Shown: piece after piece, positions 1-6,907 of the stretch
Layout of the letters: each line of letters starts with the position of its first letter
Numbering within the stretch: position 1 is the first letter of the stretch
Assembly: GCA_005116835.1 (NCBI GenBank)
Contig: SWDM01000018.1
Location: 189,485-253,484, forward strand
Length of the DNA stretch: 64,000 nucleotides
Source of the DNA: Nitrospira sp.
Lineage (GTDB): Bacteria; Nitrospirota; Nitrospiria; Nitrospirales; Nitrospiraceae
Reading direction: 5' to 3'
The notes under the pieces: model-generated
Seen by the model: the letters and a program-made list of their open reading frames with translations, nothing else
Told to the model about the DNA's origin: nothing
Database searches by the model: none
Made by a program: the position numbers and the translations under genes

Positions 1-20
1 GTTGAAGCGCGATGTTAGAC
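1..20 (-). other. attC site, truncated by window start
   Basis: The plus-strand heptamer gttagac at 14-20 reads GTCTAAC on the minus strand, matching the R'' consensus RYYYAAC of an integron attC. It lies downstream of the cupin cassette gene, where that cassette's attC is expected. The rest of the site lies outside the window, so this is inferred from the half site and position. Confidence 0.5.
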
Positions 21-130
21 GGTCGTCCGAACGTCGCAGCGCCTACCGGAACTACCTCAGTTAGAGCCGAAGCGTAATGCTGCTCATGGTTGCCGTCCTG
101 TCGCTCGCCACCATACGCAGCATGCAATTC

Positions 131-622
131 CTATTTGCCCTTAACTCTCCTCGTGTCGTCTTCCGAATTCACGAAGGTGACGACAAACGGCGCCTCTCCA
201 AAGACCTCAATCACATTCCCTGCTCCATGAAGCCCAAAATGGCGCATCTCCGCAGGCACCATAGAGTGGGCTCCGACCTTCAACTCTTTCAACTTGGCAG
301 CATCGTACTGCTCGCCCTGTGCCATCCAGAAGGAACCCTCCAGTACCGTAATATGTTCGTCGGTCATGTGCCAATGCGGTGGCACGTTGAGCTCTCCTTT
401 CGTACGGATACGGACCACGTACACACCACCCTTCTTGTCTGGGTCGCCGGAAACAACGGAAATCTCCGAGCCGGGCATGAGCGGCTTCCAGACGAGTTGA
501 TCTGGCATGACGATGACGTGGCGCGCCGGCGGATTCGTGGCGGCGGGCTTCGCGCCTTGCGCAAGAGCTAAAGCCGGTATGAGCAAAATCCCAACAGACA
601 AGAGCGTGACCTTGACTCTCAT
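131..622 (-). CDS. Exported cupin-domain protein (integron cassette)
   Basis: A 163-residue protein with an N-terminal signal peptide (MRVKVTLLSVGILLIPALALA) followed by a single cupin beta-barrel. The metal-binding cupin motif is visible as PPHWHMTDEHITVLEG, with the second His in EMRHFGLHG. Cupins of this size bind a metal and are often periplasmic enzymes or sensors; the substrate cannot be told. The reading frame is open further upstream to 730, but the Met at 622 has an AAGGGAGAG ribosome site and starts the signal peptide, so I chose it. It is the last visible cassette, between attC 795-875 and a partial attC at 1-20. A signal peptide on a cassette gene is common. Confidence 0.75.
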   Translation of the reverse strand: MRVKVTLLSVGILLIPALALAQGAKPAATNPPARHVIVMPDQLVWKPLMPGSEISVVSGDPDKKGGVYVVRIRTKGELNVPPHWHMTDEHITVLEGSFWMAQGEQYDAAKLKELKVGAHSMVPAEMRHFGLHGAGNVIEVFGEAPFVVTFVNSEDDTRRVKGK

Positions 623-794
623 GACCAGAGCTCTCCCTTTTCCCAGCGGTGTCGCAGCCTGAGATAGTGCCGCAGCTCGCGGCGGATAGGTGTGTGGTCG
701 TTGATTGGCGTGAGCTACCTGTGTGTCCATCTGTCTGTTCCCTTCTTGTCAATGGGGATGATCGCGACTGACCTGGGTTTACCGTGGTTCTTTC

Positions 795-875
795 GCCTAA
801 CGTCCACCATAACCGGCGTGCAAAAGCAGAGCGAAGCGGCGCTTTTGCACGTCCGAGTTGATTGTGTTGTTAGCC
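795..875 (-). other. attC recombination site
   Basis: About 81 bp bounded by gcctaac (795-801) and gttagcc (869-875), the paired R'/R'' boxes of an attC. The interior is self-complementary (gtgcaaaagc with gcttttgcac), giving the folded hairpin used by IntI. It lies just after the DUF1272 cassette gene stop. Confidence 0.85.
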
Positions 876-892
876 GTGCCCATTGTTGTGGG

Positions 893-1201
893 TTACCTCT
901 TCTCTGGCGGTATTAGTTTGATTTCGGCCGCGAACCGCGCATGAGCTTCAGAATCAACGGGTCTATGTTTGACCTTGGTGCTCGCTGGGTCCTTGCCAAG
1001 ATAGTTATCGCCTTTCCAATTCTTCGATGGTCTGATTGGCCGGGGTACAAAACCTCCACCGCAGTTCGGACAGACGTTTCCCAGGATGGTGTCGACACAA
1101 GTGGCACAGAACGTACATTCATAAGTACAGATGCGCGCCTCAAGTGTATTAGGCGGCAACGGCTTGTTGCAATGCTCACAGGTTGGTCTGAGTTCAAGCA
1201 T
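893..1201 (-). CDS. DUF1272 zinc-ribbon-like protein (integron cassette)
   Basis: A 102-residue protein recognisable as DUF1272 from the opening MLELRPTCEHCNKPLPP and the Cys pattern. Cysteines at residues 8, 11, 25, 29, 32, 35, 44 and 47 form four CxxC-like pairs expected to bind two zinc ions, ending in CPNCGGG. The basic tail after residue 50 has no recognised fold. Function is unknown; a nucleic-acid or protein-binding zinc module is plausible but is inference. It occupies one cassette, with its attC at 795-875 directly downstream. Confidence 0.8.
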   Translation of the reverse strand: MLELRPTCEHCNKPLPPNTLEARICTYECTFCATCVDTILGNVCPNCGGGFVPRPIRPSKNWKGDNYLGKDPASTKVKHRPVDSEAHARFAAEIKLIPPEKR

Positions 1202-1220
1202 GATGTCTCCCTTCCGTGAC

Positions 1221-1278
1221 GGCTAACAATGTTTAGGCAGATCCATATAAGAACCGGATCTGCCATTTTCTAACTGCG
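1221..1278 (-). other. Degenerate attC-like site
   Basis: A ggctaac box (1221-1227) stands at the boundary before the DUF1272 cassette. It is followed by a short perfect inverted repeat, gcagatcc / ggatctgc. A convincing second R box is not visible (ttctaac near 1269 is in the wrong sense), so this is either a decayed attC or a recombination scar. Confidence 0.4.
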
Positions 1279-1424
1279 TCACACACCTTCTATGATCGTG
1301 AACACTATCCCATCATCGACGGTGGTGCAATGAGTGACGGCCCATCGACCATCGATCACGGGCTCTTATGCGGATCGGCATAAGCCGCCAGACCTAGATA
1401 ATCCAGCGAACGGAGAACCTCCAT
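1279..1424 (-). pseudogene. Degraded ORF in a nearly ORF-less cassette
   Basis: The stretch 1228-1567 has no intact gene. On the minus strand an ATG at 1424 opens MEVLRSLDYLGLAAYADPHKSP and stops. One frame over, the sequence continues as VIDGRWAVTHCTTVDDG and IVFTIIEGV to a stop at 1279. The second half looks like genuine protein sequence (W, paired Cys/His, hydrophobic end), and a single-base indel would join the two halves. I read this as a frameshifted remnant of a small cassette gene. It could instead be chance ORFs in a non-coding cassette. Confidence 0.35.
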
Positions 1425-1567
1425 ACCACAACACGCAGACGTTGAACGGCCGCTTTTCAATTCGGTGATCGACCGGTTTGGGTCGGATACCGATGGTCGA
1501 AGAACGGCCAGGAGCGGAAGTTCGGCGCCGAGGTCGCACCGCCATAAAGCGGTCCTCAGCCCTGCCG

Positions 1568-1639
1568 CATTAACGATAGAGGTGAGCCGCGCGCGGAGGC
1601 CGAAGGCCGGAGTGCGTCGGCTCGACCGCCTGGTTAGGC
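1568..1639 (-). other. attC recombination site (one box degenerate)
   Basis: Gttaggc at 1633-1639 is a canonical box; the partner is the weaker attaac near 1569-1574. The interior pairs (gtgagccg with cggctcgac). It lies downstream of the 104-residue cassette ORF that ends at 1690. Confidence 0.65.
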
Positions 1640-1689
1640 GGCGGTCTTGTGGATTGGAGAACGACTTCCATTCAATTGTGCAGCATTGA

Positions 1690-2004
1690 CTAGTACTGAC
1701 CCTTGGTGATGGGAAAGTGCCGATCGGCCCAGGCGGCGAACTGCTCCAGCATGTTGACCGCGATCAGAGTACCGCTGGCGGGCTCGTACAGCGAAAGACC
1801 GCCACCGGATGAAACGCGCGCCGAGAGCACACGGAGCTTCGCCTGCAGCCAACCAACAGAGGACGCGTTGGGGTCGGCTTGCACGGAGGCGAAGTCGTCG
1901 AATAGCGCGGCGTCCACAACGCCAGTGTGCGATAGCCGCATATCCAACCTTTGGTTGTATGTCGTGGCCTTTGCAATGGCTGACTTGAAGCTATTGGACT
2001 CCAT
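1690..2004 (-). CDS. Hypothetical integron-cassette protein
   Basis: A 104-residue protein that I do not recognise. It starts MESNSFKSAIAKATTYNQ and ends WADRHFPITKGQY. No signal peptide or membrane segment is visible. The C-terminal half (GGGLSLYEPASGTLIAVNML, then an amphipathic helix) suggests a small alpha/beta fold. The frame is open upstream to 2061, but the Met at 2004 has a TTGAGGC ribosome site seven bases away. It fills one cassette between attC 2129-2184 and attC 1568-1639. Function unknown. Confidence 0.6.
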   Translation of the reverse strand: MESNSFKSAIAKATTYNQRLDMRLSHTGVVDAALFDDFASVQADPNASSVGWLQAKLRVLSARVSSGGGLSLYEPASGTLIAVNMLEQFAAWADRHFPITKGQY

Positions 2005-2128
2005 CGTGTGCCTCAACGATATGTGTGAGCAAGACCAATGCGTCTCTCGGAAAGCTCGCATTGTCGATACTGGCGGCCATCACAACTGTGCTTTGCTGAC
2101 GAAGAAACGGGGCGGTAGGTGTTGCGCC

Positions 2129-2184
2129 GCCTAACGCCTAAGTTAAGCCGCGCCGAAGGCGTCGGCTTGAATGATTAGTTAGGC
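2129..2184 (-). other. attC recombination site
   Basis: A compact 56-bp site from gcctaac (2129-2135) to gttaggc (2178-2184). The inner arms taagccg / cggctt are complementary. It begins four bases past the stop of the 96-residue cassette gene. Confidence 0.9.
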
Positions 2185-2187
2185 GGG

Positions 2188-2478
2188 CTAGCGAGTGACG
2201 ACCGCACGCCAGACCACCAGTGTCTTTGCCGCTAGCTCGGCTCGTTCGCCGGCGTCCGGGAGACCCATGTTCTCGACTGCCACGCGCTCGAGATGCTCCG
2301 CAAGAACTCCAGCCTCCGCTCCCTCCCACAACAAACTACAAACGTCGTCCACGTAACCATCGTATTCATCGCGGGCGTGCGGAGAACCTGCTACGCCGAT
2401 CGGGTCCCAGATGTAATGAAGCACCTCCCCGACAGCTCGGTGCAACGCTTCTTCTTCCGGACCTAGTTGACCTGTCAT
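2188..2478 (-). CDS. Small cassette protein with WDPIGV motif
   Basis: A 96-residue, acidic, probably all-helical cytosolic protein. The visible signature is YIWDPIGV followed about ten residues on by DEYDGYVDDVCSLL. Small proteins sharing WDPIG plus a DEYD-like segment recur in integron cassettes and some bacterial genomes as I recall, without a known role; the resemblance to the DUF1871 group is tentative. It sits in its own cassette with attC 2129-2184 immediately downstream. Confidence 0.75.
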   Translation of the reverse strand: MTGQLGPEEEALHRAVGEVLHYIWDPIGVAGSPHARDEYDGYVDDVCSLLWEGAEAGVLAEHLERVAVENMGLPDAGERAELAAKTLVVWRAVVTR

Positions 2479-2483
2479 TGCCC

Positions 2484-2561
2484 GCCTAACGTTGTGTTAA
2501 GCGGCCGAGCGACAGCGAGGTCCGGCGACCGAAGGGAGTGAACTTGAACACATTGTTAGGC
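2484..2561 (-). other. attC recombination site
   Basis: 78 bp from gcctaac (2484-2490) to gttaggc (2555-2561). Its R'' box contains the TAA stop codon of the upstream 81-residue cassette gene, so gene end and recombination site overlap. Confidence 0.9.
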
Positions 2562-2801
2562 ATTGCGCCTCTTTCTTTTGGCCTTTGCATTTACGAGTTC
2601 ACCTGTGACCAGTTTCTTGCACACGTAGCCAACCACATATTGGTGCCACTCGTTTAGCGACAAGTCCTGGTTTGCTTCAAGGTCCGCGATAGCCTTTTTG
2701 ACCACGTGCCATAGTGCCGTACCTTCGTACTTTGCATATGGGTGTATTGGCGCATTCTTTGGGCGCCCCCAGTATTCAGATTTTGTTTTAGATATTGGCA
2801 T
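2556..2801 (-). CDS. Small cassette protein, HPYAKYEGT family
   Basis: An 81-residue basic protein beginning MPISKTKSEYWGRPKNAP, with the motif HPYAKYEGTALWHVVKKAI and then VGYVCKKL. Proteins with HPYAKYEGT-L-W followed by a GYxCK motif are frequent uncharacterised integron-cassette products as I recall. No signal peptide or membrane segment is seen, and the tail is Lys/Arg rich (KAKRKRRNA). The TAA stop is formed by the GCCTAAC box of the downstream attC. Function unknown. Confidence 0.8.
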   Translation of the reverse strand: MPISKTKSEYWGRPKNAPIHPYAKYEGTALWHVVKKAIADLEANQDLSLNEWHQYVVGYVCKKLVTGELVNAKAKRKRRNA

Positions 2802-2817
2802 GAGACTCGTTCGCGAT

Positions 2818-2915
2818 GCCTAACGTGATGCCGCTCAGCCGCGAGCGGCTTGCTACAGAAAAAACTCTACATCTGCACAGTGCTGCCGCTCGTCGGTTGC
2901 AGCGGCTTGTTAGCC
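2818..2915 (-). other. attC recombination site
   Basis: 98 bp from gcctaac (2818-2824) to gttagcc (2909-2915), with inner arms gccgctc / gagcggc and a second gctgccgct / agcggc pairing. The TAA of the first cassette gene lies within its R'' box. Confidence 0.85.
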
Positions 2916-3200
2916 GGCATCTTCGCCGATGAACGACCCATTTGGGCTGAGGATGAAATCGTCGCTCAATGGAAAAAACGCGCGCCAGCCACCGTCGTCA
3001 ATCAAGCCTATGACGCGGAGAGCCTGTCCGGGCACACTGTCCCAGTACACTTCGATCTCGACTTGGTACGAACCCCCGCTTGGGTTCGGAACTTCGATCT
3101 GATGCGGCTTGCCGATGAGTCCCTCTAACTCGGCATAGGGTTTCAGACGCCATTTGACAAGCTCCGCCCTAAGAACCTGTTTCGCTTGCTGCTTGTCCAT
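2910..3200 (-). CDS. First cassette gene, conserved hypothetical
   Basis: A 96-residue soluble protein closest to the putative attI, so the most recently inserted cassette. Visible motifs are LIGKPHQIEVPNPSG, SYQVEIEVYWDS and then VIGLIDDGGWRAFFPLSDDFI. This 'EVE...W...IDDGGWRAF.PL..DFI' pattern is a common integron-cassette hypothetical family as I recall. A small beta-rich fold is likely. The stop codon overlaps the attC at 2818-2915. Role unknown. Confidence 0.8.
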   Translation of the reverse strand: MDKQQAKQVLRAELVKWRLKPYAELEGLIGKPHQIEVPNPSGGSYQVEIEVYWDSVPGQALRVIGLIDDGGWRAFFPLSDDFILSPNGSFIGEDAG

Positions 3201-3209
3201 CGATTGTCC

Positions 3210-3271
3210 GGCTAACTAGTGAGTATATTGGTCCGTATAGCTTGCTAGCTGATGCAGTATATCCGACCAAT
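3210..3271 (-). other. Putative attI / array junction with inverted repeat
   Basis: Ggctaac (3210-3216; GTTAGCC on the minus strand) is the junction between the integrase side and the first cassette. Next to it, attggtccgtata (3227-3239) and tatatccgaccaat (3258-3271) form an imperfect inverted repeat. The position between intI and the array fits attI; the role of the inverted repeat is inferred. Confidence 0.55.
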
Positions 3272-3311
3272 GTCGAATGGGGTTCACCATGATTCCTGCA
3301 TGTTTCTCATA

Positions 3312-3339
3312 AGTTTAGAAATATCTCGGCTTGGTTCAA
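3312..3339 (-). promoter_or_regulatory. Candidate cassette promoter Pc
   Basis: On the minus strand TTGAAC (3334-3339) and TAAACT (3312-3317) are separated by 16 bp and point into the array just before the putative attI. A Pc is expected here because the integrase gene reads toward the cassettes. The boxes are moderate matches only. Confidence 0.4.
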
Positions 3340-3361
3340 AAGGCAACGGCTGCAAGTCTGG

Positions 3362-4699
3362 TCAGTCTATCCTGCTTTCAACGTCAGGCGGGACGATAAG
3401 ACTATCCGCCGGACTCCGAACTCCACGTCCTCCCCGGTTCAGGACGTGGGTATAGATCATCGTTGTTTTCACATCACTGTGGCCCAGCAACTCCTGCACG
3501 GTTCTGATATCGTAGCCGTCCTCGATCAAGTGCGTGGCAAACGAATGCCGAAAGGTATGACAACTGGCTGGCTTCGGGATTCCGGCTTGGAGTCTAGCGG
3601 CCTTGACAGCCCGTTGCAAGACAGACTCGTGTAGATGGTGTCTACGCTTTTCTCCAGTCTGACGATCAGTATAATGGTCTGTTGCTGGAAACACCCATTG
3701 CCACCCCCACTCTTTCCCTGCATTGGGATATTTGCGTTCGAGCGCATGGGGTAAGGCAACGCGGCCTATGCCTTTATCGAGATCTTGTTCGTGCTGTCGT
3801 TTGACCAGGCGCAGATGTTTGACCAGCAAATCCTTCGTTGGCGCAGGCAGCATAGTGTAGCGATCTTTCTCCCCCTTCCCACTTCGCACGAGAATCTGAT
3901 CACGAGAAAAATCGATGTCCTTGACTCGCAGGCTACAACATTCCATAAGTCGCAATCCAGCCCCGTAGAGCAGTGTCGCCATCAACCATCGCATGCCGTT
4001 CAGACATCGTAGCAACTTTTGAACTTCTTGCTTTGTCAGGACGACCGGTAATCGTTGCGGTCTTTTCGCTCGAACGACGCCTTCGAGCATTCCAATTTTT
4101 TCATTCAGCACGTCCCGATACAAAAACACCACGGCATTCAGGGCCTGATTCTGGGTTGAGGCACTGACGTGGGAAACCTGCGCCAGATGTGAGAGAAATT
4201 GTCCCACCTCTGCCTCACTCATCTCAGCCGGGTGGCGGTGCTGATGGAAGCGAAGAAATCGCGCGATCCAATGGACATAGGCTTTGTCAGTTCTCAGGCT
4301 ATAGTGGCGTTTCTGAATCATCTGGTGAACATGCTCAAGCAGTGTGGGGATGGACGCCTGCTTGCTATCTCGCGAACGCTTCTGATCGTCATTTACCCGC
4401 ACAGGCTCAAGGGCTGGATAGACCTCGATCGGCTCTCCGGCAAAGAGTGCGCGCAGATGAGTTATGGCTCCATCGGAAGAGGGAACCGTCCAATACTTTT
4501 CATCTTGATGCCATCGGCGACCGGCAACAGTCTTGATCTTGGCCACGTGCTCGGAAGAATATGGAAGCACCACCATCAGCCTTCCCGCACCATATGGCTT
4601 GATCTGAATCCGGTTCGTCGGCACGTTCAAACCTACCGTCTCGCTCGTGATGAGATGACACGCGGTTGAACGCGCTTGTCCGTTCCTGCCGTTTCCCAT
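3362..4699 (-). CDS. intI: Integron integrase with N-terminal extension
   Basis: A 445-residue tyrosine recombinase that inserts and excises cassettes at attI and attC. From the start at 4699, a SAM-like core-binding domain begins near residue 117. The catalytic domain shows R250 (GAGLRLME), K278 (GKGEKDR), H381 and R384 (HTFRHSF), H407 (LGHSD) and nucleophile Y416 (MIYTH). Residues about 315-339 ([17 protein letters not shown]) are the insertion that marks IntI rather than phage XerC-like enzymes. IntI is usually near 320-340 residues; the extra length is N-terminal, including a segment (28-87, LPGxRRW-like [16 protein letters not shown]) resembling a HARP-type domain. The frame is open to 4888; the Met at 4699 has GGAG-like bases upstream, and the true start is uncertain. 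The gene points toward and in the same direction as its cassettes. Confidence 0.92.
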   Translation of the reverse strand: MGNGRNGQARSTACHLITSETVGLNVPTNRIQIKPYGAGRLMVVLPYSSEHVAKIKTVAGRRWHQDEKYWTVPSSDGAITHLRALFAGEPIEVYPALEPVRVNDDQKRSRDSKQASIPTLLEHVHQMIQKRHYSLRTDKAYVHWIARFLRFHQHRHPAEMSEAEVGQFLSHLAQVSHVSASTQNQALNAVVFLYRDVLNEKIGMLEGVVRAKRPQRLPVVLTKQEVQKLLRCLNGMRWLMATLLYGAGLRLMECCSLRVKDIDFSRDQILVRSGKGEKDRYTMLPAPTKDLLVKHLRLVKRQHEQDLDKGIGRVALPHALERKYPNAGKEWGWQWVFPATDHYTDRQTGEKRRHHLHESVLQRAVKAARLQAGIPKPASCHTFRHSFATHLIEDGYDIRTVQELLGHSDVKTTMIYTHVLNRGGRGVRSPADSLIVPPDVESRID

Positions 4700-5169
4700 G
4701 TGCGATTCCGACCTCGTCGAGAAAAGCAAACTGAGTGCCAGCGCCCCGAGCGGTTTCGCCGCAGTACAATGCCACACCCACTTGTGCGATTGATGGAGGG
4801 GGATGGGGTCGGAACACCGAAAATACCGCCGACGCATCGCCCTACTTAAGCGATCCTGTATCGAAAAAGATTCGAGGAGTGTATCCAAGCCCGGCGGAAT
4901 AAATGCTGCCAGGGCTCAGAGCGAGCTTTCTCGAAGGAGCGGGGCCCCACCGAGACTCAGACGAGTAGAAAAGTTGGAACTGACTGAGGTACTGCGGTCA
5001 TCGACCGCAGCCGAAGGAATTCCAGAAGGCTCCCGCTCGGGTGAGTCCGGAATGGTCGCTCCTGGAGGCACGCGAGCGACGAGTCCTGGCACACGCTGAA
5101 GCTAGGCAGGTGTTAAGGAAATCAGAAGGCCCCATTTCTTCAACCCAGATGGTCGGTGGGCGCAGTTCG
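4700..5169. repeat. Intergenic region with R6 hairpin repeat
   Basis: No gene seen. Positions 4908-5040 hold a copy of the R6 repeat, starting gccagggctcagagcga. It contains ttggaactgactgaggta, then an inner perfect hairpin ctgcggtc / gaccgcag, then gaaggaattccagaagg. Other copies are at 5777-5870 (truncated) and 26450-26580. Confidence 0.7.
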
Positions 5170-5469
5170 TTAGCCACCTTGTTTCAACCGTTTCCTGATC
5201 CACAACGGATTCCTTCGACAATCTAATACGGCATGCACACGAACAACATTCCCCTCCACATTGTAATAGATGGCAAATGGGAAGCGCATGGAGAGAGAAC
5301 GGCGATGGCTGTATATGACTTGATGAATTCCGGCGTACACGAGAAGGGATTCAATGTCTGAGAACTAGCAGTCGGGGAAGTAGGCCCCAAGACCGGCCTC
5401 CCGACCTTCATAGAAGTGGACGCCCTGGATCAAATCCTCCAGGGCTTCGTCCAGGATCTCGATTTTCAC
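5170..5469 (-). pseudogene. ParE/RelE-type toxin with in-frame amber stop
   Basis: Starting at GTG 5469, which overlaps the antitoxin stop as GTGA, the frame reads VKIEILDEALEDLIQGVHF and continues to YFPDC. It hits TAG at 5365-5367 (codon 35), then stays open in the same frame to TAA at 5170. After the stop the sequence is typical ParE: FSDIESLLVYAGIH, then SMRFPFAIYYNV and VHAVLDCRRNP. Full length would be 99 residues, normal for the family. One base change thus explains the inactivation. The toxin would be a ribosome- or gyrase-targeting RelE/ParE fold protein. The pairing with an intact antitoxin is clear. A sequencing error is the main alternative. Confidence 0.8.
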
Positions 5470-5684
5470 GAGAGCTTGCTTCGGATAACGGCTTTGGCAG
5501 TCTCCCAATCAACGAATTGAGACTGTCCATCGACAAGTCGTTGCCTTCGCTCATCAAGGAGGTCTTTGTGCCAGGCAGGGGACTCAAGGGCTTCCGGGGT
5601 ACGGGCGATGTCTTCCAATAGAGACTCCATCGCAGCAAGTTTCTCCCGGAGGCTCATATATTTAAGTGGAAGGTTAAACGACAT
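5466..5684 (-). CDS. Addiction-module antitoxin
   Basis: A 72-residue antitoxin of the putative addiction module component family, which is mostly helical. Its opening MSFNLPLKYMSLREKLAAME resembles the family's usual start. It ends AWHKDLLDERRQRLVDGQSQFVDWETAKAVIRSKL, the W-H-L-ER-R pattern followed by a WE-AK region that binds ParE-type toxins. The frame is open to 5705, so the start is not certain. Its TGA overlaps the GTG of the downstream toxin by four bases, indicating translational coupling. The toxin is broken by an amber codon, so this antitoxin is now probably an orphan. Confidence 0.85.
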   Translation of the reverse strand: MSFNLPLKYMSLREKLAAMESLLEDIARTPEALESPAWHKDLLDERRQRLVDGQSQFVDWETAKAVIRSKLS

Positions 5685-6262
5685 GGGACCAGTATGCCTC
5701 AGCATCGAACAGATTCAAATCCCTTAGGTTAGTTCATAAATGTTGGCAGGAATAGAACCGGGCTTCAAGAGGGTATGCCAGGGCTCAGAGCGAACTTTGC
5801 CGGAGGAGCGGGAACCCACCGAGACTCAGCCGAGAAGGAAAGCTGGAACTGACTGAGGTACTGCAGTCATATGCGGGTGGCGCGGCGAACTTGGCGCCCC
5901 ATCACGAACTCTGCTCCCCTCTTCGAGGAGCGGCTCGTTTCGTCTCAAATGTGCGCGTCGAACGAGCACATTCTGATCGTGCGCGTTCCGCGAGCAGGAG
6001 AACGGCCAGGCTACCCTTCCCATCCTTCTGAGACCGCGCGTTTCACGAGCACAGGAGAGCATCTAGTCTGTCCTCTCTCCTCCGCGCTTGCTCCTTCTCT
6101 ATCCAGGGATGGGGTCTGATTGATCTTCCACTGCGCGCGTCCAACGAGGGGAGTCTGCGACCGCGCGTTGCGCAGCACAGAAGATCATCAGGCTCCATCC
6201 CTTCCGCATTCTGCGAGCAAAGGAGGTTGACAAGGTTGACTCTGCTCAATCGAGGGAAAACC
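5685..6262. repeat. Non-coding region of R6 and R1 hairpin repeats
   Basis: No gene seen. Contents are a truncated R6 repeat (5777-5870), an R1 hairpin around 5951-5997 (gtgcgcgtcgaacgag ... gcgcgttccgcgagc), a partial R1 at about 6025-6055, and a full R1 at about 6108-6202. In the last, the arms atggggtctgattgatcttc and gaagatcatcaggctccat flank the core. The repeats have the same layout as copies at 19585-19920 and 26635-26733. Confidence 0.65.
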
Positions 6263-6345
6263 TCAGGAGACTGACTTCTTGGTAGATTTGCCGACTTGCA
6301 GATACTTGTCGATCCCCGCCGCCATCTTGCGCCCTTCTACGACCG
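6263..6345 (-). pseudogene. Duplicated 3' remnant of gltD
   Basis: On the minus strand this encodes VVEGRKMAAGIDKYLQ, then VGKSTKKSVS and a stop, nearly the C-terminus of GltD (AEGRKMAAGIDKYLQAGKSAKKSLV). At DNA level 6272-6328 matches 7173-7229 over 57 bp with three differences. It has no start or remaining upstream domain. It lies on the far side of a three-gene block from intact gltD, so the block is bracketed by direct repeats. Confidence 0.85.
6272..6328 (-). repeat. 57-bp direct repeat of gltD 3' end (copy A)
   Basis: Copy A is at 6272-6328 and copy B at 7173-7229, inside gltD. Both begin tgacttcttgg and end ccgccgccatctt, with three mismatches. They bracket the DUF433/DUF5615 module and a small ORF. 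Confidence 0.9.
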
Positions 6346-6354
6346 CTCAAACGA

Positions 6355-6573
6355 TTAACGAGGTAATGAGCCCATCGCTTCCCACTCCTCTTTCCCAATA
6401 AACCTTCTCGGCTCCAAGGCACCGCTGTCATAAGCCTGACGAAGAGCCTCCTCTAACCACACAATGCGCTCGGTTGGCGTGATGAGTCGCATGGCTTCCA
6501 AGAAAGTTTGATCAGAGGCTCGTTGGTCGTCTCCCGAAACGGAACCCGATGAAGAATTTGCGGTATCAGTCAT
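6355..6573 (-). CDS. Small hypothetical protein beside TA pair
   Basis: A 72-residue protein that I do not recognise. It has a polar Ser/Asp-rich N-terminus, then an amphipathic helix PTERIVWLEEALRQAYDSGAL and a basic segment EPRRFIGKEEWEAMG. No signal peptide or membrane helix. The 'LTPxERxxWLEEAL..AY.SGAL' wording resembles small unannotated proteins often found beside PIN-type toxin genes, as I recall, but no function is established. It follows the DUF5615 gene by 13 bp on the same strand, so co-transcription is likely. Confidence 0.6.
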   Translation of the reverse strand: MTDTANSSSGSVSGDDQRASDQTFLEAMRLITPTERIVWLEEALRQAYDSGALEPRRFIGKEEWEAMGSLPR

Positions 6574-6586
6574 ATCCTTACCAAGC

Positions 6587-6907
6587 TCATGCTGGCAACG
6601 GGATTTCGAGAAACATGCCAGGCTGCACCCGCTTCAAACTTTCTTCAATCGCCGGCAGCAGACTAACCACCGTGCGGACCTGGTTGGTTGGAAGCACGAT
6701 GATCGCGAGTTTTCGACCGGAAAGATTCTGCTGGTAACGGAGCTGCTGATCGGCTGTCACGAATACATTGAACTCTGTTTCTGCGCGCCGAAGCAATTCC
6801 CCGTTCTTTGTGCCAGTCCACCCCATATCTTGAACCGTCCGAATGGCGAGATGGCTCAACAGTGTTTGGACGACATGAGGGACCGATTCGTCGAGAAGGA
6901 TCTTCAA
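6587..6907 (-). CDS. DUF5615 PIN-like toxin-family protein
   Basis: A 106-residue protein of the DUF5615 family, a PIN-like fold expected to act as a ribonuclease toxin. The start MKILLDESVPHVV carries the conserved Asp/Glu pair (residues 6-7). The central VFVTADQQLRYQQNL supplies the TAD-type acidic residue, and the end is a hydrophobic LAIIVLPTNQ strand. Its ATG overlaps the stop of the upstream DUF433 gene by four bases, the usual antitoxin-toxin arrangement. Toxicity is inferred from family and context, not shown. Confidence 0.85.
   Translation of the reverse strand: MKILLDESVPHVVQTLLSHLAIRTVQDMGWTGTKNGELLRRAETEFNVFVTADQQLRYQQNLSGRKLAIIVLPTNQVRTVVSLLPAIEESLKRVQPGMFLEIPLPA

Noticed and set aside
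3362-4699. Phage integrase or Xer recombinase
   Set aside because: The IntI-specific insertion, adjacent attC sites and lack of phage genes support an integron integrase.
5365-5367. Amber codon in the toxin read as a special amino acid (pyrrolysine)
   Set aside because: No pyl genes in view, and the position is a plain hydrophobic residue in the family, so mutation or error is simpler.
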